A stretch of 64,000 nucleotides of DNA from Alnus glutinosa (lineage: Eukaryota > Streptophyta > Magnoliopsida > Fagales > Betulaceae). The notes under the pieces were generated by a model that saw only the letters and a list, made by a program, of their open reading frames with translations, was not told the origin of the DNA and did not search any database. Shown one piece after another: positions 23,752 through 34,800 of the stretch (positions are counted from its first letter, which is position 1; every line of letters starts with the position of its first letter). The position numbers and the translations under genes are program-made. The stretch is from positions 4,048,001 through 4,112,000 of the forward strand of contig NC_084888.1 of assembly GCF_958979055.1 (NCBI RefSeq), written 5' to 3'.

Positions 23752-24166
23752 TAAAGGTTAAATACCTTACACCGCATGTGGTTTAAAAACTTTATTTTTA
23801 GTTTTCATTTTTTTCATAGGTGGTGCCTGTACTATGGGAAAAAACGGAGATGGTACTTCCGTCAATTTTTCCGTAAGAAACTAACAGATTTTCACATCAG
23901 CGACATGTGGCACCATTAAAATTGCGACACGTGGACCCTATTTATTTATTTATTTTTTATAAAAAAAATTGTGTAGCCACGTGTTACAATTTTAATGGTG
24001 CCACATACCACTGATGTGGAAATCCGTTAATTTTGGACGGAAAAATAGATGGAAGTACTATCTCCGTCTTTGCCCATAGCACAGGTACCACTTATAGAAA
24101 AAGTAAAAACTGAGGGCCAAAAAATAAAATTTTTAAATCACAAGAGACAAAAATGTAATTAACTTT
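23752..24166. mobile_element. Large foldback element with about 190-bp arms
   Basis: The left arm (aaaggttaaataccttacac, atagtatt-free, then tggtgcctgtactatgggaa, tttttccgtaagaaactaac, atgtggcaccattaaaattg) is mirrored by the right arm (caattttaatggtgccacat, ccgttaattttggacggaaa, tttgcccatagcacaggtac, aaaaatgtaattaactttt) around an AT-rich centre at about 23940-23975. Almost the whole 415 bp would form one long hairpin. Confidence 0.75.
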
Positions 24167-25422
24167 TTTTTTTTTTTCTAATCCCTTTACCTCCCGCAAA
24201 GTTACAACCCACGTGTCACATGACACTCTTCCACTCTTACCGTGTGTGAGGCCCGACTAACATTTTAGACAATAATCTAGGTTTAGAGTTTAAACTAATT
24301 CCTCATAGCTAAGTTTCAAGCGCTAAGAAACACAAATACAAGTGACATGGTGAATTAGGAAATAATAGAGTCACGGTTCGATACAAATTAGGTCTCTACA
24401 CTGCATAACCCTAGTGTGGCTTGTCAGTGTACAACTTCATATCGTGTAATTTTCAAAAAAAAAAAAAAAAAAAACTTCATATCGTGTAAGCTATAAAAAA
24501 GCTTTCTATCTACTTTCCCAAAAAAAAAAAAAGCGTATATACACGTACGTATTAACTTCAACTATTTATAATTAATACATTTTTGGGTTAAAAGCTAGGC
24601 GGGCTAAAGATCATTTGACATTTGCCCCTCTCTAACTTCAGATTAAGATTGAGTTAGGTCTCTTGAAAACCAATCACATATCAGTTGTAGCTTCTTGCTT
24701 AAAAAAAGACAAGAAAAAAGAAAAGGAAGATAATATCTTATATATGGTTGTGGTATAACACTAATATGAAATATGAATCATATTTAATTATGAAAAATAT
24801 TATTTAGTATAATGCTATATGATTGAATTTGATTGTTATACAACTAAGATAACATTTATTATTGATTTATCTTATTACAAGCTTTTTATTAATTTAAAGT
24901 TTGATTTTAATTACCACATCATTCAAATTGTATGACATTAGTATAACACTCTACTAAATAGTATTTCTTTTTAATTAATCTGCAAAGAGTTCTATACATC
25001 TCTTTCATCCAAAACGACTTGTAGAATGGAATTAAACAATTCGAATATTTTCAGTTTGGTTTGATTTGGAGTTTACAATAAAACGAAAAGGAAAATTATT
25101 TGTTTAATTCCTGAGGGTATCAAACTAATATATTTTGGGTATTAAGACTTTAACAAGTTATTGCTGTAGACTGCTCGACAGAAAATAACAGCTTAGGGTA
25201 AAAATATTGGGTAAATTAACGTCACAAAACGATCGCCGAATTGACCATAATAAATAACAGCTTAAGGTAAAAATATTTTCATTTAACAGCCCTCGCAGCC
25301 GCACTGCCGCTAAACCAAACCATATACTACCCCTAATTTATCAGCCGTCGGCCGCATCCACGCGCAGTCCACAACTCCTTCGTTCTCTCTTCGATTCTTC
25401 GCCCTCACCAAAACACACCCCA
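24167..25422. other. Spacer and promoter region of the SDN gene
   Basis: No exon supported. The direct repeat cttcatatcgtgtaa occurs at about 24435 and 24475. The final 120 bases before 25423 are CT-rich and leader-like. A repeated segment aacagcttaaggtaaaaatatt (with variation) occurs at about 25187 and 25256. Confidence 0.5.
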
Positions 25423-28400
25423 ATGGACGAGCTCTTCGATACCGCAGAGAAAAAGGTAAACGCCCCCGCCTCTCTATTTCGGCTTTCGGGTATCACTTGC
25501 CATTTTGTTTCCGAGAAAAGCATGTATTTGGGACAATGTTCATTTATTTGCTAGTGCTGCGCACACATAACAAACACTGGGACGAGTCTATGAATGGTTT
25601 ACGTGGGATGTTAATAATAGTGTGAATGTGAGAATAGGTTCTTGTTGAGATGGTGAAGTTGGCCCAGAAACATGGAATGAAGGGTACGAAAGGAGACTGG
25701 AAGGAGTTTTTGAATCTTCAGGATAAAAAGCTCGGAGCTTGCTTGAGTGATCCAACAAGGAGATCAAATCATGTGTTAGCTGCTTTTCTCAAGACTTTTG
25801 CTAAAGAGGATGATTTGAAGGTACTGCGGAGAGTTATCAAAAAATATATATTTTCTTTACCACTTGGGTTTCCTGTCCTATAAAGACAATATGAATTTTA
25901 TGTATTTCCCTGTTCTCAGTTTTTTGCTAAAATGATGCAATGCCATGTTAAGCGGGACATGGTGGAGCAATTTACGAAGAATTCCGCAGATGATGAAATC
26001 CCCGAGCAGGTATGGTTTGGGTATCACTTGAGGCATTTGCTGGGTTGGGGTTTTAGACTTTTAGTTCCAGTAGAGCACTTTTTCTGGTTCATAGTTTCAT
26101 TAATTTCTTCTTCAGTTATTTGTCTGATTATCCGTGTTTTACTTATGGCTTGAGGGGTAGCTTTTGGTTTTATTTTGTCAACCAACCCTTCAGTGTAATT
26201 TTATGATTCTGATACTGAAAAAAATTGGTTGTAATGATTATCTCCATTTCAAAGCACCCTTACTTGTATTGAAAGTAGACTAAGTAGTTCCCTCCTTAAA
26301 CATAATAGTATCAGCATATTATCTCCTTGACTTGTGCCCTTGTGACTATTAACGAAGTTCTGTTGGTTTTAAGTTTGCTATTATGCCCTCATTATGTTGT
26401 TGACAATGCGCGCTCAAATTTATTGAGTGATAAGGCTTAAGTTTCCATCAAATTGCTGGAATACTAATTAGTTCTTGCATTCTTTTTCATTTTATTTTTT
26501 TCTTCATATATGTAAAAACCATATGTTTATATTCTGTATGGTATACCTTGATAACTTGTGACAATGGCAGTGCAGAGACTGGTTCGTTTAACTCTTGAAC
26601 ACCCACAGTACCCGCTGGATTATTCATTCCCATCAAATGATGAGGTTTGTTGTCGCAATGTTTTCTTACTTTTTCCTATTTATCAAATAAATAAAAAATC
26701 TTTGCTCATGTTTACTTTTCAAGTTTCCTTTTTTCCTTATTTTCTTTTTTAAATAAGTAATAATAAATTTATTCAAAAGATGAGGAAGCTCAAAGACACC
26801 AGGAGTGTACCTAAGCTATTTTTATATGTACTTCTTGCTTGTTGCCTTGATTTAACACATGTTGACTTTTCACAATATCCAATATTTTTCTTGCTTATTA
26901 TTGTAGGTTCATTAAATGATTGTTCAATCTAACTCAACATAAGTCCTCTTTTGTCATCTTTCTCTTTATAGATTTGTATATTCTGATGAACCACCAAATC
27001 TTTTCCTAGTCTCAACACATTAAATCACATTATTATGACCTTTATGTTATTGTCACATCTTTAAATTGAACTGAGCCACTCCTAGCTACTGTTGGTCAGT
27101 TGTCATGTTTTTAGATATCTTCCTCTCATCCTGTCCTCACTTGAAAATACCTCATAGGTTTCATTTTGTTTCTTGATTTTGCCCCAGAGTATACCCATAC
27201 CCAAGAGAATGGTTTGAAACATTTTTGTAGTTTAAGATATTTATTTCTATTTTATAAATATTCTTGGCCAGACAACTCCCACGACCTAAGAAGTATATCT
27301 GTTAGCTTTCTGTAGACTTTGATTGTCACAACCTAAGGAAAGCGTTATGCATACGCGCTATTACTCCCAAAAGATTAGTCAAGTTACAATTGGAGTTCCC
27401 TAGAATCATTTATAAAGTGCAATCTCACCTTGTAAAAAATTAATGTGAGACTTGACACTCATGTAACATCATCACAACTCATCCACTCAATGTGGAACTT
27501 AACTTTTCAGGGTGTCAAAATCTCCCCCATTGAAATCCCTGACATTTTATCTTCATTAAGGCCCACATCACACTGTAATGCCCAAACACCATATGGTGTT
27601 ATAAGGTTGCTCTGATACCATTTGTTACGACTCAAGGAAAATGCTAGTTGCATTTGTGCTATTTATCTAAAAGGGCCAATCAATTTACAATTGGAACTCC
27701 TCCAAACCATTTATAAAGCCTATAATCACCTAGTAAGGAACTAATGTAGAACTTGACACCCATGTAGCACCATCAAAATCCACCTACCCAATGTGAAACT
27801 TAATTTTTCGGGGGTGTCACATCGATATTTGACTATTACCTTGTTTACATTGTCTCAGATGCTAAATCTTCTACCAGTATATTCCTTATTGCTAAATGTA
27901 GGAGGGAGCAAATATGAACTAAATGATTGCTAATTTGTGTGCATGCTATTGTAGAGTTAACTATCGTGGTAATTGACTGTCAAGAAAAGATAGTGTAAAT
28001 ATGACCAGAAGCCCCTTGCAGCATTTCTATTGAGTCCCTTAGAAGAGCTTTGGTGTTTGACCCCTTGTGGTTGTATTAAATTTGGATTTGGTGGTAGTGA
28101 GGTTTAGGTTAACCTCATTTGGACAAATACACAAACACATTAAATTGTAACCCCTGGTGCTCATTTATATTAAAAATTTCACGCAATGGGAAAAGAATGT
28201 TACTCTCAATTTCATCTGTAGCTTGGATACCTGAACTTGGTGGGAAATGTTGAAGCAGGAATGGGTGGTTACAAAGCTCAGTAGAAAATCCAAGGTTATG
28301 AGCTCAAATGTGATGCTTGCTGTTGATTGTGAGATGGTTCTCTGTGAAGATGGCACTGAAGCTTTGGTGAGAGTTTGTGTCGTGGATCGCAATTTACAGG

Positions 28401-28866
28401 TATTAATTAATTTGGTTTGTGTTCAATCTCTTTTTGCAATATTAATTCCCATGTGTACCTCTCGTTTTCCATAAAAAACTCTTCTTTTGCCGAGCCAAGT
28501 AGACTGTTTTTAGGCCTTTTAGTGGTCCCAGTCGTACAATCTTTTCTAGTGAGCTTTGTGTTTTGCAGGTGAAACTTGATGAACTTGTAAACCCCAATAA
28601 AGCAGTTGTGGATTATAGAACTGATATAACAGGAGTTAGTGCAACAGATTTGGAAGGAGTTAGTTGTTCATTGGCAGATGTGCAGGTATTATTTGGCTCA
28701 CCTTTTCAATTTTTTTTTTTTTTTTTGGAATTAACTCTTTATCTAAAAAACTTTGGTGCATTTTGTAGAAATCCATGAAGAAGCTGTTGTCAAATGAAAC
28801 TATTCTAGTGGGCCACAGCTTAAATAATGACCTGCAAGGTAAGTTAAGGTTTATAATTAGATATTG

Positions 28867-28904
<38 letters not shown>

Positions 28905-31101
28905 AATGAACCGTCATGGTCTTTCAATTTTATATGCAAGTTAGTTATATATTTGCGTTTCTTATTTTTTATCTGTTCTGTTGTATACAGCACTGAAGTT
29001 AGATCATGCTAGAGTGATTGACACCTCACTTATCTTCAAATATTCGGATGGACGGATCACTAGAAAACCATCTCTGAATAATTTGTGTAAGGCAAGTTTT
29101 TAATGTGTTATTCCTACTTTACCTTTCAGGTTTTCTTAATCAGTGTTAAGGTATGATTTGAAAAAGGACTCCTCTTTGACATATCCATGTGAATAATAGG
29201 CAAACAACTGTGGGCTGTCTTAGAATTATAGTTATTTGTTCCGTTTGTTGTTGACAGTCTGTGTTGGGCTATGAAGTTCGGAGGAAGGGTGCTCCGCACA
29301 ATTGTCTAGATGATGCATGTGCTGCAATGAAACTTGTTCTTGCTAAGATAGAGCTTGGTGTTGATAATGCTATTCCCTTGGTTCCAGAGGATGTAAGTTT
29401 AGACATATAATTTCTGGTCATTTCAAATTCTGACTAGTGTGATCCTTGCTGATTCATACCTTTTAAATTATCTATAGGTACCTGAATCTGAAATGGCAAA
29501 GCTACTTCTCCACAGAATACCAAACAATGTGCCTACTGAAGAATTACATAAAGTCCTTCCTGGGGATTTTACAATTGAACTAAAGGTTGAGTATATCCTG
29601 TTGGTGTCTTTTCTTTTCTTTTAGAAGATCTATATTGAGCTTATGATTCCAGGGAGATGTGTGTTTTATATGTGAGTATGTTTGGAGTCATTATATGATA
29701 GATCCTGATGGAGATCTCATGCCAGCCATGAGATTAACTATTACCATCCATTTGAATTCTTTTTGTCCCATTCACAAAAATCTATTTGATGTTCCAAGCC
29801 ATTGAACCATGCTCCTAGTTGGGATGCTAATGGATTGTTTAGCGTCAAATCTGTTGATCATGTTGTTTATGATGGATGGGGACATGCTAATCTAAACACA
29901 AGCTGCTTAATCATGTATTTTGTCAGTAGATTATGTAGAAAGCTGCCTCCATTTCATGGAATGACGAAAAAGAAAAATTCCAATGAGATTTCATGATCTG
30001 TTCCTGTCGAAAGTGGAACTCTCTGGTTGCCAATTTATTCATCACACTCTTTGGGCTTTATTCCCTTTAACTTCAACCTGATTTATGTGCTTCTACCAAA
30101 TACATGGTCAAGATAGTTGAGTTTCGCTTTGTATACCATTTTCTCTTATTTGTTGGGAGGTGGGGGCGTTTGCAAGTAATTAAGTAGTATCTACCTTTGG
30201 CCATGGTTTGTGCATCCCCCTCCCCTCCCCTCCCCGGCACTCCATGGCGTCACTGTGATGTTCTAATGTGTTGTCAATGATTTTGTGGCAGTCATCTAAG
30301 AAAGTGCAAGGAGGAAAATATTCTGCATTTGCCATATTTAAGAATCCAAAAGAGGCACATCGAGCATATGAAACTGTCACAGGCAGCCAAGAAAAGGTAT
30401 GTATGGTAGATATGATTCTTTCAACTTTCTTTACTACCTGCTTGGCATCCGCATCGTCTGTTGGTTTTTACATTTTGAGAACTAGAGTAACAGCTGACGT
30501 GTATTCCTGTTACATCAAATGATGAGATTATTATCATGAAGGGGTAATTCATAGTCTATTGAGGCACTTGCGGTAGCATTTGTACTCTGCCACAAGATCC
30601 CAAATTCCTGCACTTTATGCATTTATGCCAGAGAGAAGCCTATTTTGGATAATACAAATAAAATCTTGTTGTTCTCTACTATGTTAGGACTCGATGGGAC
30701 GGCCACAGAAACTCGTCAAACTTAAGCTCACCACAGGCTTAATTGCTAGTCTATATGTCCGTAAAATGGCACATGATGATTCCCTTAGCCAAATATCATC
30801 CAAGAAGAGAGCTCTCCAAGCTGAAGAGACCTCAGGCGCATCCAAAAAACTAAAGACTGATGAGAAAATTGAAGAGGATACCTCAAAGCAGTGTTGTGAC
30901 CACTTGGAAGAGATTGGAAGATTAAAGCAAGAGCTGAGCAAAAGGGAGATGGCAGATTCAAATCACCGTTGCGATCATTCGAAAGAGATGGAAAGATTGA
31001 AGGAAGAATTGAGCAAAAGGGATTTTCAAATCACTACCCTGGACAAGATGATAGCTGGTCTTAAAAAAAGACTAAAAGCTAGGCATGGTAAACATGTCTA
31101 G
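25423..31101 (+). CDS. SDN: Small RNA degrading nuclease (SDN-type 3'-5' exonuclease), twelve exons
   Basis: Exons: 25423-25455, 25638-25820, 25920-26009, 26576-26644, 28259-28399, 28569-28685, 28769-28838, 28991-29091, 29258-29392, 29478-29585, 30292-30396, 30688-31101. All phases join, giving about 521 residues. The DEDDh exonuclease residues are readable: AVDCEM (D148, E150), GHSLNND (D232) and HNCLDD (H282, D287). After the nuclease there is an RRM-like segment ([20 protein letters not shown]) and a charged C-terminal coiled coil with an internal duplication ([11 protein letters not shown] and [11 protein letters not shown]). SDN proteins degrade mature miRNAs from the 3' end and lower their steady level; that is established for the Arabidopsis family. 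Intron 8 uses a GC donor (GCAAGT), and intron 4 (1.6 kb) holds a TRIM element. The gene converges on PTEN2, with 707 bp between stop codons. Which of SDN1/2/3 is the ortholog is not decided. Confidence 0.95.
27324..27821 (-). mobile_element. TRIM (miniature LTR retroelement) in SDN intron 4
   Basis: Two direct repeats of about 195-199 bp (27324-27518 and 27623-27821) read TG...CA on the minus strand, although the inner end of the left copy now reads TT rather than TG. Just inside one lies gctctgatacca (27609-27620), the complement of the usual plant Met-tRNA primer site; just inside the other is a polypurine tract (aatgggggaga on the minus strand, about 27520-27530). The interior is only about 100 bp, with no gag or pol. 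Flanks ttgat (27319-27323) and tcgat (27822-27826) form a 5-bp duplication with one mismatch. The LTRs have clearly diverged, so the insertion is old. No 5S rRNA-like box is seen, so it is not an obvious Cassandra element. Confidence 0.85.
28870..28901. repeat. (CT)n microsatellite in SDN intron 7
   Basis: About sixteen CT units, 30 bases downstream of the exon 7 donor. Confidence 0.9.
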
Positions 31102-31808
31102 GAAATGTTGAGGTAGAATCTGCAAGTTGATGTGTCTAGTGAAGATACCATCGGGCCACATATACAAAGTGTTATTTCTTCCCCAGATTTATGTGTGGAA
31201 ATTTAATTCATGTGGAGGAATGAGCAGGAGAAAGCAAAGAAAGAGGTCTCGGGCGTTTAGATCTCCCAAGCATTAAGTTGCTTTATGTTTTGTAGCAATT
31301 GAAATGATAGCATGTAGATTAGTCTGTCATGTACTTTGTTTAAAGTAGGCATAAGTTTTGTTTAAAATAACTTGATGACATTGCTTAATTTGTTAATGCT
31401 TTTTAGACAATGCTTTTTGTTTTATCTTTGAACAACTGTTTTGTGTTTTAGATTGTTTGTTAATATTTTTGTTTTGAAAAGAGAACTAAAGGGGAAAGAA
31501 AAAAAGTGTCTTACAAGACGTGAACAAATGTTAATGCAAACTCTTCACCTTTCAATGCAAAATTCATTAGCTTTTGTCTTGGGGTGGCCTTGCGGTCCAC
31601 GCACGAACCACCCCTTAGGAGTAAAAGGGAACTTGGCAAAATCATATTACTAGGTGTTTGGAATTAACAGAAATACAGAAATTAACGAATTCAATCAATA
31701 TCCGCTGCCCCTGATATTCAACAATTCTATCTTGTCATTTGTTTAAAATGGTTGTATGTACAAGTGCTTTTCATCGAGTTACAGCCCGGAGCGAAACTCA
31801 ATACTGCT
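31102..31808. other. Convergent 3' spacer between SDN and PTEN2
   Basis: Holds the 3' UTRs of two genes transcribed toward each other. No separate gene is supported. Overlapping 3' transcripts are possible but cannot be judged from sequence. Confidence 0.6.
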
Positions 31809-34800
31809 TCAATCACTTTCAAAATCTTCTTCATCCCCAAAACTGAATACTGAAGCATCGGCAGCAATTGCCTTGATATCACTTATCGCTGCCGAGTCCA
31901 GGTTAGGGGTCTCAATGCCCGAGGAAGGTTTCCCAGCTCCATCAGTAGTTGCTTCTTTGGAAGCAGTAGTTTGTGCAGGTTCCTGGCTCCTGAATGACAG
32001 GTGATCAGTTCTATGAGTCAAACTCCCAATTTTCTCTGCTGTGGCACTAGATGCATGACCAGTTGCAGCAGATCCGGCTCCAGAAGTAGCTTGAGCTTGC
32101 CTGCTCCTTGAAGCCCCAGTCTCCTCTCCCTCGCTATCGGAGAATACATCGTCATTGTCTTCACTCCGAGAGACCTTACTTCGGTTGGAATTAGCAGGCA
32201 CCCCAGTATTTGAATTAGGAACGCAACTCGAGCAACTATCAGATTGCTTGTTGACAGAATCAGCTTTTGACCTCATCGGTAAAGTGCCATCATAATCTAT
32301 CATCACAACTTCGACCTGGAATCCTGGAGAAGGCAATTTTCTCTGGAAAGAATATCAAGAAAGGGATAGCAAATACCAGATAATATGAGAAGAGAGAAAA
32401 TTTGTAACTTATTAATTACAGCAGAAAGTAATATCAGGAAATGATTGTATCATTTACCTTGTCGAAACCATCAAAATCAGATGTGTGTAACATTTTTCTG
32501 TTTTCCGTCATTGTTGTATTTAACCAACTGAAAGTAATATTCCAAAAATAAATTAAAAAGACTTTTTATAGGTGTATCCCTAGAGAAAAAGAATTCATGC
32601 TATTTGACATCTTAGAAGAAGAAAGTAAAATGATGAATCATAAGATTCTTTTATAATAAAATATGATTCATCTTTTACAATAAAATATAAGGTTCTTCAA
32701 ACGATGCACGACAAGAATAAGAAATATTTTGTCCCTCTCGAAGCTTGCCAATGGTCTTTGAACCAAATAACACCTGTTCCATCCATAAAACAGGAGATGG
32801 AGGATTCGGTCACAGGTTAAATCCCGTAACTATGTGTGCTTTTGTTTGCCTATTGAAACAGACAATAGTATCTGTCAGAGTTCATCAATTAATAAAAGAA
32901 TTAATTGGGCAGAAGGCACCGATGGGTAGAGATTCCTAAGGTTAGGGAATCTTCATTTCTTAAGCCAAAAAAGAAACATATAAAAGAAAAAAAGAAAAAA
33001 AAAAAGGGACAGATGGCTACACTATGCAGTATAAAATTCATAACAGTTCAGATGAAAGTGAGTTTGCAGTCATAAGAAACTAACAAAAACAATTGTGAAA
33101 GTATGCGGTAATTTACAAACCAGTAGAAATCTCCTTGGCCGTCATGAAAATGGATTTTAAAGTCCCCCACCAACTCGGTCAGACCAGGCTCTCCAGGTAG
33201 AGCAAAGACCACAATCCCTTTCTTTGGTGCACCGATCCAGAAATCTTCTGGCTGCAGATATGAATTGGCGGGCTCATATTAGAAATTTAAATCATGCATT
33301 AGCATGGAGATCGTAAGAGATTAAACTAACAAGCAAATCAATAAAAATGTGACCATATTCAAGAAAAGTTCACCATTAGATCCTTTGTTTTTGGATGCTT
33401 TCTCGTTGAGAACAGAATTCCTGTGGATCAAGGAAAACATCCATGTCAATACGTTTAATCACAGACAAAAGAATGACAAGTGAGATGACAACAATAAATA
33501 GTACAATGCATAGTCTTTTAAAGGTAGACAAAAAAAATTCTGAATTTCAATAACAAAAACAAGCCTGGGAAAATATGAAGGCATGAAATAGCATGCATCA
33601 GAATAGATTGTACCAAAATTTTGTATAGGTTTACCTTATTTGTAGGCTTTATATGATATAACTTAACAATAGATTCATACAGGCAGCCTCTAAAAGCACG
33701 CTGGGAACAGATCCAAACACATAACATAATGAATATTTCCCAAAATCTTTTAGGATTCAGTAAATGAGAGGTATCCCTAATTTCTTTGTACTTTTAACTC
33801 CTAAGAAGTGTTAATAATAATAATAATAATAATAAACCCTTTTCTCTTAAACAAGCTTGTTATTGTACTCAATTCAACGAATGAAATTCATAGAAAGTGA
33901 CAAATATATACGGGCATATGACATAGAATTTCTTATGCATCTTTATTATGATAGATGTGAAATCTCAAGATATAACTAATTTTTTCAGGATGAATACGAT
34001 GAGTGGTAGCTGAAAAGTATACCATTATGATTAGAGACAGTAATGGAGGGCCTAATCCAATAAGGACACCTGTGTATCCGAAATCCCCTAAGCATGCACC
34101 TGTACAATTTGTAATTTCAGTACCTTTTTGAAGGTAAAAGAATGAAGCATTCTGAGAGAGAAATCAGAATGGTACCTACGTCCAGGCTGAATTTCTCCAT
34201 TGAAGTATGTTAAGACACGCTCAAAGTATTTTACATACCTCTAGGAAAAGCAGAGTAATACTAAACTATCAGAAAGATGTAAAGAAGAGATCAACCATTA
34301 AAGAGATAACAGCATTCTAAAAGGCAATTGACTGACAATCTGACTTGGGAGAACCAGAGCCTTCCCATCAATGCATCTTTTCTGGTTGTAGTAATCCATG
34401 GCCTCATTGGCTGTTGGGAAGAACTGAAGAGAGATGGCAAAATAAAATCAAAATTATAGTCAAGAAAGCAATGACAAGGACCAGAAAAGAAAATTTTCCT
34501 TGATACAAACCCCAAAGCTTTCAATGGGGTCGAATATAAAATCTAACCTTAAGGAACAAGAGAAGGCTACAAATCATCAATCCAGTCCTTGCCATACCAG
34601 CTTTACAGTGAACAACAACAACATTCTCAATGTCCTCCTTCAACCATGAATATGCACTTTGACAAAATGATTTTATGAGTTGGATAGGGGGACAATTATG
34701 GTCATCAAATGGGAAGCTTGCAACCTGGAAAGCATCCAGACAAGTCATAAACAGAAGAAGCTTGTGTACCACAATAATTTCATAAACAACATTACAGCCT

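Noticed and set aside
27324..27821. Cassandra-type TRIM
   Set aside because: Cassandra LTRs carry a 5S rRNA-like promoter; I found no such box in either LTR.
33632..33703. Possible PTEN2 exon encoding RGCLYESIVKLYHIKPTNK
   Set aside because: Its phase does not join the neighbouring exons. The true exon, encoding CMLRGFRIHRCPYWIRPSIT, is at 34023-34099 and fits both sides exactly.
34141..34200. A 25-base intron joining GRR to MLHSFTFKK in PTEN2
   Set aside because: Too short to be spliced in plants, and the correct downstream exon at 34099-34023 restores the conserved sequence.
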